A DNA stretch of 10,401 nucleotides from JBFGFG01 sp041627475. Its GTDB lineage: Bacteria > Actinomycetota > Nitriliruptoria > Nitriliruptorales > Nitriliruptoraceae. The DNA lies in contig JBFKQZ010000099.1 of assembly GCA_041627475.1 (NCBI GenBank), forward strand, positions 1-10,401, given 5' to 3'. Both the position numbers and the translations under genes were made by a program. Numbering within the stretch: the first letter of the stretch is position 1; every line of letters starts with the position of its first letter. The notes under the pieces were generated by a model that worked only from the letters and a program-made list of their open reading frames with translations, made no database searches and had not been told where the DNA came from. Positions 1 through 6,514 of the stretch are shown here, one piece after another.

Positions 1-302
1 AGGTCGGCGAGCACGCGGATGCCGTGCTCGTGGGCCTCCTCGACCAGCCGTTCGACCTGTTCGAGCGACCCCAGCCGCGGGTCGATGTCGCGGTAGTCGG
101 CGACGTCGTAGCCGCCGTCGAGCAGCGGTGACGGGTACCAGGGGTTCACCCAGATCGCGTCGACGCCGAGGTCGCGCAGGTAGGGGAGCTTGGCGCGAAT
201 GCCGTCGACGTCGCCCTTCCCGTCACCGTCGGTGTCGAAGAAGGAGCGGATGTAGATCTGGTAGACGACGGCACGGCGCCACCACGGGGTCTCGTCGGAC
301 AT
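1..302 (-). CDS. GH13 alpha-glucosidase/alpha-amylase family enzyme, N-terminal fragment
   Basis: Only the first 100 residues are in the window; the gene continues past position 1. The start is the ATG at 302-300. The N-terminus shows the opening of a GH13 (beta/alpha)8 barrel: a VVYQIYIRSF strand at residues 12-21, then an acidic DTDGDGKGD loop (23-31) of the type that binds calcium in oligo-1,6-glucosidase-like members, then IWVNPWYPSPLLDGGYDVADY (about 50-70), which forms the active-site entrance. These features fit the alpha-glucosidase/oligosaccharide hydrolase branch of GH13, which splits alpha-1,4 or alpha-1,6 glucosidic bonds. The catalytic Asp, Glu and Asp lie beyond the window, so exact specificity (alpha-glucosidase, trehalose synthase or amylosucrase-like) cannot be settled. 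No signal peptide is seen, so a cytoplasmic enzyme is likely. It diverges from the GGT-family gene across 66 bp. I see no convincing Shine-Dalgarno before the ATG. Confidence 0.9.
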   Translation of the reverse strand, partial: MSDETPWWRRAVVYQIYIRSFFDTDGDGKGDVDGIRAKLPYLRDLGVDAIWVNPWYPSPLLDGGYDVADYRDIDPRLGSLEQVERLVEEAHEHGIRVLAD

Positions 303-354
303 GCGGGATCCGTCAGGATGAGGTTGTGGGTCGGGGCGAACGGTAGGTGGGCTG

Positions 355-360
355 TAGCGT
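355..360 (+). promoter_or_regulatory. Candidate -10 element (TAGCGT) for a leaderless GGT-family mRNA
   Basis: TAGCGT matches the actinobacterial TANNNT -10 pattern and ends 8 bases before the ATG at 369. A transcript starting about 7 bases downstream would begin at or next to that ATG, as in leaderless actinobacterial mRNAs. No Shine-Dalgarno precedes the ATG and no good -35 box is visible. This is inference from spacing only. It lies in the 66-bp divergent region (303-368), which must also carry the promoter of the GH13 gene. Confidence 0.35.
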
Positions 361-368
361 CGCTGCCC

Positions 369-1898
369 ATGTCCGCACCCACCGTCGCCGTCGCCGCCCC
401 CAACACGCTGGCCTCCGCCGCGGGCGAGGAGCTGGCCCGTGCCGGCGGCAATGCCGTGGACGTCGCGATCGCGGCCATGGTCGTGGCGTGCACCACCGAG
501 CCGGGGATCTGCTCGCTGGGTGGCGGTGGCTACGCGACGCTCGCCGTGCCGGGGGAGGACGTCGTCACCGTCGACGGCAACGTGGCGAGGCCGGGCCTCG
601 GGCGCGAGGGACCGTTCGACCCCGGGTTCGACCTGTTCACCGAGTACGGCGGCGGGGTCACGATCACGATCGGGCACGGCTCGGTCGCGACCCCGGGGGC
701 GCCCCAGATGCTGGTGGCGCTGCACGACCGCGCCGGTCGGGCCCCGTGGCGCGAGGTCCTCGCACCGGCGGTGGAGATAGCGCGCGACGGGTTCCCGCTG
801 GGCACCGCCAGCGACTACTACCTCGACTTCATCCACGACGACCTCTACGGCTGGCACGAACCGAGCCACGCGGCGCTCCACCATGCCGACGGTCGCCGAC
901 TGGTCAAGGACGAGGTCGTGCACGTGGAGCACCTCGCCGAGACGCTGCGGGCGTGGCAGGACGACCCGCGCACGTTCACGCACGGTCGCGTGGCGGACCT
1001 GGTGGTCCAGGACATGGAGCGGCACGGGGCGGCGCTCGGCCATGCCGACCTGCAGGCCTACGTGCCGGAGCTGCGTGCCCCCCTGGAGGTCGAGCTCGGC
1101 GAGTGGCGCTTCAGCACGAACCCGCCCCCGGCGGTGGGTGGCGTGGTGCTCGCACTGCTGCTGGAGGGCCTGGGCACGCCGCCACCAGCAAGCGGCTGGA
1201 CCGTCGACGACCGACGGCGCACCGTCGACGTGCTGCGGCGCGTGCTCGCCCACCGCGTCGACGTGCTGGACCTCGTCGAGGACCGGGAACGGGCAGGCTG
1301 GGACGCCGTCGAGCGCGTGCTCGCCGACGGGCTCGTCGGGCTGACGGCGCCGTCGACCGTCCACGTGTCCGCCATCGACCGGGACGAGCGCGCCGTCGCG
1401 ATCACCTGCTCCGCCGGCTACGGCTCCGGGGTGATGCCGCCCGGCACCGGCGTGTGGATGAACAACTGCCTCGGGGAGCAGGAGCTCGTGCGTCGCGGGC
1501 CGGACGGCTACGCGCCGGGGGAGCGGTTGCCCTCGAACATGGCGCCGACGGTCGGTCGGGCCCGCGACGGCCGGGTGCTGGCCGCCGGCACCCCAGGGGC
1601 CGACCGCATCACCCCCTCGATGCTGCACGTCCTGGCGGGCATCGCCGGGGGCATGGACATCCAGGCGGCGGTCGACGCGCCACGGATCCACCTCACGCGC
1701 TGGCCCGACGGCACCGAGCGGCTCGACGTCGAGGAGGACGTCGAGCTCCCCGAGGACGTCGCACCGGAGGTCGAACGGCGCATGTTCGCCCCGCACTCGA
1801 TGTACTACGGCGGGGTGGCCGTGACCCTCGCCCACGAGGACGGCACGCTCGAGGCCGCGGCCGACCCCCGTCGCGACGGCGGCACCGCGATCGTCTGA
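369..1898 (+). CDS. Gamma-glutamyltransferase-family Ntn hydrolase, divergent subgroup
   Basis: A 509-residue protein of the GGT family, which makes a single-chain precursor that cleaves itself before a Thr that then becomes the N-terminal nucleophile. Visible family marks are LASAAGEELARAGGNAVDVAIAA (14-36), SLGGGGY (49-55), PPPAVGG (252-258), the processing site at Thr330 in PSTVHVSAID, WMNNCLGE (363-370), LPSNMAPT (387-394) and GTPGADRI (407-414). Cleavage would give chains of about 329 and 180 residues. Compared with E. coli GGT, the Arg that binds the substrate carboxylate aligns with Asn71, and the Asn, Gln and Asp that hold the gamma-glutamyl group align with Gly350, Cys367 and Glu370. 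The substrate may therefore not be glutathione. There is no signal peptide, unlike periplasmic GGTs. The ATG at 369 is preferred over the one at 318: homology begins just after it, and a -10-like box sits upstream. The gene converges on the PFK gene with 5 bp between stops. Confidence 0.9.
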   Translation: MSAPTVAVAAPNTLASAAGEELARAGGNAVDVAIAAMVVACTTEPGICSLGGGGYATLAVPGEDVVTVDGNVARPGLGREGPFDPGFDLFTEYGGGVTITIGHGSVATPGAPQMLVALHDRAGRAPWREVLAPAVEIARDGFPLGTASDYYLDFIHDDLYGWHEPSHAALHHADGRRLVKDEVVHVEHLAETLRAWQDDPRTFTHGRVADLVVQDMERHGAALGHADLQAYVPELRAPLEVELGEWRFSTNPPPAVGGVVLALLLEGLGTPPPASGWTVDDRRRTVDVLRRVLAHRVDVLDLVEDRERAGWDAVERVLADGLVGLTAPSTVHVSAIDRDERAVAITCSAGYGSGVMPPGTGVWMNNCLGEQELVRRGPDGYAPGERLPSNMAPTVGRARDGRVLAAGTPGADRITPSMLHVLAGIAGGMDIQAAVDAPRIHLTRWPDGTERLDVEEDVELPEDVAPEVERRMFAPHSMYYGGVAVTLAHEDGTLEAAADPRRDGGTAIV

Positions 1899-1903
1899 CC
1901 GGC

Positions 1904-4132
1904 TCAGGCCTCGGTGGCCCTGCCCTCCATGACCCGCGCGAGCGGACGCAGTCGCAGCCACCACTGCTCGGTGGGTCGCTGGGCATCGGCCTCGACGAGG
2001 TCCGGGAAGCGGTCGAGGGGCGTGAACGTCACCTCGCCGCGAACGAGGCCGACCATCACGCTCTCGGGTGCGTCGACACCCATCTCGCCCGCGAGGTGGT
2101 CCACGCGCGCCGAGGCCAGCCGCGTCGCCTGGATGCGGTCGAACGGTGAGGGGTCGCCGCCGCGCTGCACGTGGCCGAGGATGGCCTGGCGGACGTCGTA
2201 GAGGTCCCCGCCCTCCTTCTCGAACAGGCGTCGCAGGAAGTCGGTCGAGTACTCGTTGCCGGCCAGCTCGCTGCGGATGACCAGCCCGAGCCGCTTGCCC
2301 TGCTCGAAGGACGCGTTGATGAACTCGACGTCGCGCTTGAGGTCCGCGATCGAGATGCCCTCCTCGGGGATGTAGACCTGCTCCGCACCCGTGGCGATGC
2401 CCCCGGTCAGTGCGAGGTAGCCGCAGTCGTGGCCCATGACCTCGACCACGAAGACGCGCCGGCTGGCCACGGCGGACTGCTTGATCTTGTCGACGTCCTC
2501 GACGATGGCGTTGAGCGCCGTGTCGGCGCCGACCGTGACCTCGGTGCCGGGGAGGTCGTTGTTGATCGTCGCCGGGAGGCACACCTTCGGCAGCCGCAGC
2601 TCCCGGTGCTGGTGGCGGGCCGCGTGCAGTGCGTGCGTGGTGACGTAGGCGTCGAAGCCCCCGACCACGAGCAGGCCGTCGATGCCCCGGTCGCGGATCA
2701 CCCCGGCGATCGGGCCGATGTCGGCCTCGCCGGGGCGCCAGCGGCTGGTCCCGAGCTCGGCGCCGCCCTCGGCCACCCAGCCGGACACGCTCATCCAGTC
2801 CAGGGGGCGCATCCGGTCCCTGCGCAGGCCCTCGTAGCCGCGCTCGATGCCCACGACCTCGAAACCGTCGTCGAGGGCGAGGCGCACGGCCGCGCGCACG
2901 GCGGTGTTCATGCCGGGGGCGGACCCGCCCACGTGCATGATCCCGAAGCGCCGTGGCGTCCCGCCGTCGGCGCTGCGCGGCCGCGCGCGCACGAGCGTCC
3001 GGAGGATCCGGTCGGTCTCGAGGAAGCTGCCGCCCCGCATCTCCATGGCGGTCTCGTGGTCGCCCTCGCGGATGCGGTCGGCCACGGCGTGGGTCTGCTC
3101 GACGGCATCCATCAGCGGGGAGACGACGACGTCATGGTCCCGGATGCCGATGAGCTTCGACTCGTCGTCCGGGCGCATCGACTGCAGGGTCCGGACGGCG
3201 GCGAAGCCGAGCATCGTCGCCATCGTGCGGTCGAACGCCGACGGCGCGCCGCCGCGCTGGACGTGGCCGAGGATCGTGACGCGGGTGTCCTCGCCGAGCC
3301 CGTCCTCCAGTGCCGACCGGACGTCGCTCGTGGCGATCGGCTGCCCCTCGCGGTCCGTGGCGCCCTCGGCCACCACGACGAGGCTCTGACGGCGGCCGGC
3401 CTTCCTGCCGGCCTCGACCGCGTCGCACATCGCGGCACGCCAGTCGTCGGTCTCCGGCGGGGACTCGGGGATGAAGACCCAGTTCGCACCGGCGGCGAGC
3501 GCACTCATCAGCGCCAGGTAGCCGCAGTGCCGCCCCATGACCTCGACCACGAACGTGCGCTGGTGGCTGGACGCCGTGGAGCGGATCGCGTCGAGCGCCT
3601 CGATGATGCGGTGCAGCGCCGTGTCGGCGCCGATGGTCATGTCGGTGCCGAACATGTCGTTGTCGATCGACCCGACGAGGCCGACGAGGTAGAGGTCCCG
3701 GTGCGCCGCGGCGGTCGCGGGGTCGAGCTCGCCGGCCTCGACGAGCTCGTCGAGGAGGTCGGGCCACTCGGTGCGGAACAGGTTGGCACCGGTGAGGCTG
3801 CCGTCGCCGCCGATGACCACGAGCGCGTCGATCCCGCGCTCGACGAGGTTCGCGGCAGCGCGGCGCCGGCCGTCCCGCTCGCGGAACTCCGGGCAGCGCG
3901 CCGTGCCGATGACCGTGCCGCCGCGGTGCATGATCCCGCCGACGGCCTCCGCGTCGACCCTGACGATCGCCGGGCCGCCGTCGACCATCCCGCGGTAGCC
4001 CTCGTAGACGACGTGGACCTCGAGGCCGGCGTCCAGCGCCGTGCGCACGACCGCCCGGACGGCGGCGTTCATCCCGGGCGCGTCCCCACCACTGGTGAGG
4101 ACGGCGATGTTGGTGGGACCGGTGTCGGACAC
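1904..4132 (-). CDS. 6-phosphofructokinase, double-domain eukaryotic type (ATP-dependent)
   Basis: A 742-residue fusion of two PFK domains. The enzyme phosphorylates fructose 6-phosphate to the 1,6-bisphosphate in glycolysis. The N-terminal half (about 8-385) looks active: SGGDAPG (14-20), GGDGS (108-112, Gly111 indicating ATP rather than pyrophosphate), GSIDND (154-159, catalytic base Asp157), SSHQRTFVVEVMGRHCGYLAL (188-208) and GHVQRGG (289-295). The C-terminal half (about 395-742) keeps the fold but has lost key residues: VGGSAPG (401-407), GGFDAY (491-496) and PATINND (520-526), with Asn524 in place of the base. It is therefore probably an effector-binding half, as in animal PFK-1, whose sequence it resembles closely. 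Single-domain bacterial PFKs are about 320 residues, and animal PFK-1 about 780. The start is a GTG at 4132 with GGAG 7 bases upstream. It is the last gene of the minus-strand operon, 17 bp after the amidohydrolase stop. Confidence 0.95.
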   Translation of the reverse strand: MSDTGPTNIAVLTSGGDAPGMNAAVRAVVRTALDAGLEVHVVYEGYRGMVDGGPAIVRVDAEAVGGIMHRGGTVIGTARCPEFRERDGRRRAAANLVERGIDALVVIGGDGSLTGANLFRTEWPDLLDELVEAGELDPATAAAHRDLYLVGLVGSIDNDMFGTDMTIGADTALHRIIEALDAIRSTASSHQRTFVVEVMGRHCGYLALMSALAAGANWVFIPESPPETDDWRAAMCDAVEAGRKAGRRQSLVVVAEGATDREGQPIATSDVRSALEDGLGEDTRVTILGHVQRGGAPSAFDRTMATMLGFAAVRTLQSMRPDDESKLIGIRDHDVVVSPLMDAVEQTHAVADRIREGDHETAMEMRGGSFLETDRILRTLVRARPRSADGGTPRRFGIMHVGGSAPGMNTAVRAAVRLALDDGFEVVGIERGYEGLRRDRMRPLDWMSVSGWVAEGGAELGTSRWRPGEADIGPIAGVIRDRGIDGLLVVGGFDAYVTTHALHAARHQHRELRLPKVCLPATINNDLPGTEVTVGADTALNAIVEDVDKIKQSAVASRRVFVVEVMGHDCGYLALTGGIATGAEQVYIPEEGISIADLKRDVEFINASFEQGKRLGLVIRSELAGNEYSTDFLRRLFEKEGGDLYDVRQAILGHVQRGGDPSPFDRIQATRLASARVDHLAGEMGVDAPESVMVGLVRGEVTFTPLDRFPDLVEADAQRPTEQWWLRLRPLARVMEGRATEA

Positions 4133-4139
4133 GTGTCGT

Positions 4140-4143
4140 CTCC
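4140..4143 (-). promoter_or_regulatory. Ribosome binding site (GGAG) for the PFK gene
   Basis: On the minus strand GGAG lies 7 bases before the GTG at 4132, inside the 17-bp gap after the amidohydrolase stop. It supports this GTG as the PFK start and separate initiation within the operon mRNA. Confidence 0.7.
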
Positions 4144-4149
4144 AGCGGG

Positions 4150-5445
4150 TCAGAGCAGTGGCAGCGGTTCCAGCTCGGGGATGCCGGCGCGACCGGTGAC
4201 GACGCGCTCACCGGCCTGCCAGACGCCGACGATGCTGGCCGGGTCCTGCAGCACGGTGATGTCGGCGACCGGGTCCTGCGACAGCGCGAGCACGTCCGCC
4301 TCCCACCCCTCGAGGAGCATGCCGGCGTCCGGCGCCTGCGGCCCGAGCGTCACCGGCCCCATGGCCGTCGCGGCCTCGATCGCCTGCAGCTCGGTCATGC
4401 CGGCCGCGACCAGGAGCTCGAGCTCCTTCGCGTGCCGCCCCCAGCCGACCGGGTGCCCCGGCGCGGACGGGCCGATGTCGGTGCCGCTGGCGATCATGAC
4501 ACCGGCGTCGATGGCGATCTCGATGGCTCGCCGGTGGCGGTCCGCGATCATGCGGCCCTTCTCCTGCATGCGCGGGCTGGCGCCGTCGCCGCCACGCTCG
4601 TCGGTGAACAGCGACGTGACCAGTGCGTCCACGATGGTCCGGGTCGGCACGAGCACCATGTCGCGCTCGACCATGCCGCGCGCGAGGTCCTCGTCGAGGT
4701 AGCTGCCGTGCTCGATCGTGTGCACGCCGGCCTCGATGGCGGCCTCGATGCCGGGTGCCCCGTGGCAGTGGGCGGCGACGATGCGTTCCGCCATCGCTGC
4801 CTCCTCCACGATGGCGCGCAGCTCGTCGTGGCGGAACTGCTGGTGGACCGGGTGGTCGACCTCCGAGAGGACCCCGCCCGACGCGCAGACCTTGATGACC
4901 TTGGCGTCCATGCGCAGCTGGCGGCGGACGGCCTTCAGCGCCTCCGGCACGCCGTCGCAGACCTGGAGCATCCCGCCAGCGGCCCCGAAGCGCTCGACCC
5001 AGTCCAGCGGGACGTCGTGGATGTCGCCGTGGCCGCCGGTCGTCGACAGGATGGCGTTGGCGGCGTAGAAGCGAGGCGAACGCACCAGCCCCTCGCGGCG
5101 GACCCGCTCGATGTGGACGCCGAGCCCGCCGACCTCGCGCACGCTGGTGACGCCCATGCGCAGCGCGGCCTGGGCGTCACGCGCGGCACGGAGGACCTGC
5201 GGCTCGATCCGGCCGGTCACGACCTTGTCGAGCGACAGGTCGGTGATGCCGAACGCGTGGACGTGGCAGTCCCACAGCCCCGGCATCACGGTGTCGCAGC
5301 CGATGACGTCGGCCCCGCGCGTCTCCGGCGCCTCCGGGCTGGGCCCGGCGTACGTGATGCGACCGTCCTCGACCACGACGGTGGCGTGCTGGACCGGCTC
5401 GCCCCTGCCGGTGAGGAGCTGCCGGGCGACGATGCGCTGGATCAC
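4150..5445 (-). CDS. Metal-dependent amidohydrolase (prolidase/imidazolonepropionase-like)
   Basis: A 431-residue member of the amidohydrolase superfamily, closest in motif style to the cytoplasmic binuclear-metal prolidase-like group. Metal ligands can be read in order: HVH (61-63) after the VMPGLWD strand, a Lys in KVIKVCASGG (Lys185, possibly carboxylated), AHCHG (His226/His228), TIEHGSYLDE (His246), and the catalytic Asp in SGTDIGPS (Asp323). GGHGD (137-141) is also typical of the group. The beta-sandwich is formed by about 1-50 and 375-431. The reaction is hydrolysis of an amide or related bond; the substrate (Xaa-Pro dipeptide, another acyl-amino acid or a cyclic amide) cannot be told from sequence. 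The start is GTG at 5445: it overlaps the stop of the thioesterase gene as GTGA, and GGGAG sits 6 bases upstream. An upstream in-frame ATG at 5538 would only add residues overlapping the previous gene with no family similarity. Confidence 0.9.
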   Translation of the reverse strand: MIQRIVARQLLTGRGEPVQHATVVVEDGRITYAGPSPEAPETRGADVIGCDTVMPGLWDCHVHAFGITDLSLDKVVTGRIEPQVLRAARDAQAALRMGVTSVREVGGLGVHIERVRREGLVRSPRFYAANAILSTTGGHGDIHDVPLDWVERFGAAGGMLQVCDGVPEALKAVRRQLRMDAKVIKVCASGGVLSEVDHPVHQQFRHDELRAIVEEAAMAERIVAAHCHGAPGIEAAIEAGVHTIEHGSYLDEDLARGMVERDMVLVPTRTIVDALVTSLFTDERGGDGASPRMQEKGRMIADRHRRAIEIAIDAGVMIASGTDIGPSAPGHPVGWGRHAKELELLVAAGMTELQAIEAATAMGPVTLGPQAPDAGMLLEGWEADVLALSQDPVADITVLQDPASIVGVWQAGERVVTGRAGIPELEPLPLL

Positions 5446-5918
5446 GAGAGGCTCCCGTGGGTGCGCATCTGGTACTGGCTGGTCATCTCGGCCACGACCG
5501 TCCCGTCCTCGTCGGTGATCTCCAGCTCGAGCTCCCACTCGGCCTTGCCGTGCTCGTCCGCCTCGGCCTCCAACCGCGCCACCTCCTCGTCGGTGATCGT
5601 GGCCTCGACCGACAGCCGACCCCGACCCGGCGCGCGGTACCGGATCTGCGAGGACTTCACGAGCGGGAAGAACCGCTCGGCGTCGAAGGTCGCGAAGAAC
5701 AGGATCCCGCCGGGCACTTCGCCGAGCGTGTAGATCGCCCCGGCGTAGACCGTGCCGAAGTGGTTGATGTTCGGCTCGGGGTCCATCGACAGCAGGCAGC
5801 GTCCGGGGCCGACCTCGTCGACCCGGATCCCGGCCCGCTCGACGAACGCGATGACGTGGATGGCCGCATTGGCCTCGGCGACGTCCAAGAGGGTCCGTTC
5901 CGTGCGTGGACGGGTCAC
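5442..5918 (-). CDS. Hotdog-fold thioesterase-like protein (DUF4442/YiiD C-terminal type)
   Basis: A 158-residue protein with the look of a hotdog-fold acyl-CoA thioesterase. PNINHFGTVYAGAIYTLGE (49-67) forms the central hotdog helix, with Asn50/His53 and Glu67 in places where this fold usually carries substrate-binding or catalytic residues. It is followed by VKSSQIRYRAPGRGRLSVEATI (87-108), the long strand pair with the RAPGRG turn, and a C-terminal beta region ending at MTSQYQMRTHG. The likely role is hydrolysis of a CoA or carrier-protein thioester in the cytoplasm; the acyl group is unknown. The GTG at 5918 is chosen because it lies 10 bp after the preceding stop and just ahead of the conserved part. 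No clear Shine-Dalgarno supports it, so a nearby alternative such as the in-frame TTG about ten codons in is possible. An ATG at 5999 would overlap the previous gene by 71 bases. Confidence 0.75.
   Translation of the reverse strand: MTRPRTERTLLDVAEANAAIHVIAFVERAGIRVDEVGPGRCLLSMDPEPNINHFGTVYAGAIYTLGEVPGGILFFATFDAERFFPLVKSSQIRYRAPGRGRLSVEATITDEEVARLEAEADEHGKAEWELELEITDEDGTVVAEMTSQYQMRTHGSLS
5452..5456 (-). promoter_or_regulatory. Ribosome binding site (GGGAG) for the amidohydrolase gene
   Basis: GGGAG on the minus strand lies 6 bases before the GTG at 5445, within the end of the thioesterase coding sequence. Together with the GTGA start/stop overlap it decides the start and indicates translational coupling. 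Confidence 0.75.
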
Positions 5919-5928
5919 CCTAGGCCGG

Positions 5929-6462
5929 TCACGGTTCCGTGGACACCACCAGCACCGTGAAGGGCACGTCGTCGGGGACGTCGAGCTCGGCGACCCCACC
6001 GGTCCAGCCGGCTGCGGCCGCGGCCTCGGTCAGCTCCTCACGGGACGCGACCCCCGGGCCGGCCGGCTCCTTGTCGGTGCGCTCGCGCACGGCCACCCAG
6101 GCGCGACTGCCGTAGCTGAGCACGTCGTGCACCGACTGCATGGCGGAGGGCTCGGCCGTCACGTCCACGGCGAGGCTGGAGAGGACCACGTCGTACGGCC
6201 CGACGAAGCCACCGAGCTCGTTGGTCTCCCCGATGCGCAGGCCGACGACGGTCCGGTCGAACCGCTCACCGGCGGCTCGCACCTTGGCCGGGTCGGGGTC
6301 GACGCCGTCGACGCGCTCGACCCCCGCCTCCAGCGCCGCGTCGATGGCGGCGCCGCTGTCGAACCCCACGTCGAGCCACCGCAGCAGGGCGGCACCCTCG
6401 TCGAGTGCGGTCGCCACGAGCTGCCGTGCGACCAGGTCGGACCAGTGCTGTGCGTCAGTCAT
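5929..6462 (-). CDS. Small SAM-dependent methyltransferase-like protein
   Basis: A 177-residue protein resembling a class I (Rossmann) methyltransferase. LRWLDVGFDSGAAIDAAL (27-44) sits at the SAM-binding motif I, GVERVDGVDPDPAKVRAA (47-64) has the acidic end of strand 2 that would hold the ribose, and YDVVLSSLAVD (90-100) matches motif IV. Motif I is imperfect: the usual D-x-G-x-G-x-G reads D31-V-G33-F-D-S-G37, with Asp in the second glycine place. The protein is shorter than most (about 200-280 residues) and lacks a recognisable substrate domain, so the substrate is unknown and loss of activity is possible. The ATG at 6462 has no Shine-Dalgarno. CAACAT ending 7 bases upstream could serve a leaderless start, but this is weak. 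It lies 52 bp after the Rieske-GltS stop and 10 bp before the thioesterase start, so it may head the four-gene operon. Confidence 0.65.
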   Translation of the reverse strand: MTDAQHWSDLVARQLVATALDEGAALLRWLDVGFDSGAAIDAALEAGVERVDGVDPDPAKVRAAGERFDRTVVGLRIGETNELGGFVGPYDVVLSSLAVDVTAEPSAMQSVHDVLSYGSRAWVAVRERTDKEPAGPGVASREELTEAAAAAGWTGGVAELDVPDDVPFTVLVVSTEP

Positions 6463-6514
6463 GTCCGAGATGTTGCCACGACGAGCGCCGACGTGCGCGC
6501 CGAGCGGACGGTGC

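Noticed and set aside
347..2149. A 600-codon plus-strand open frame in another frame of the GGT gene
   Set aside because: The translation is Arg/Gly-rich with no domain, and the overlapping frame holds all GGT motifs.
2171..4702. An 843-codon plus-strand open frame antisense to PFK and the end of the amidohydrolase
   Set aside because: It mirrors the codon pattern of two recognised minus-strand genes, spans their boundary and has no family motif. Long antisense frames are expected at this GC content.
6463..6514. Possible hairpin terminator between Rieske-GltS and the methyltransferase-like gene
   Set aside because: Only 4-bp GCGC stems can be formed and there is no T-run, so I cannot support a terminator.
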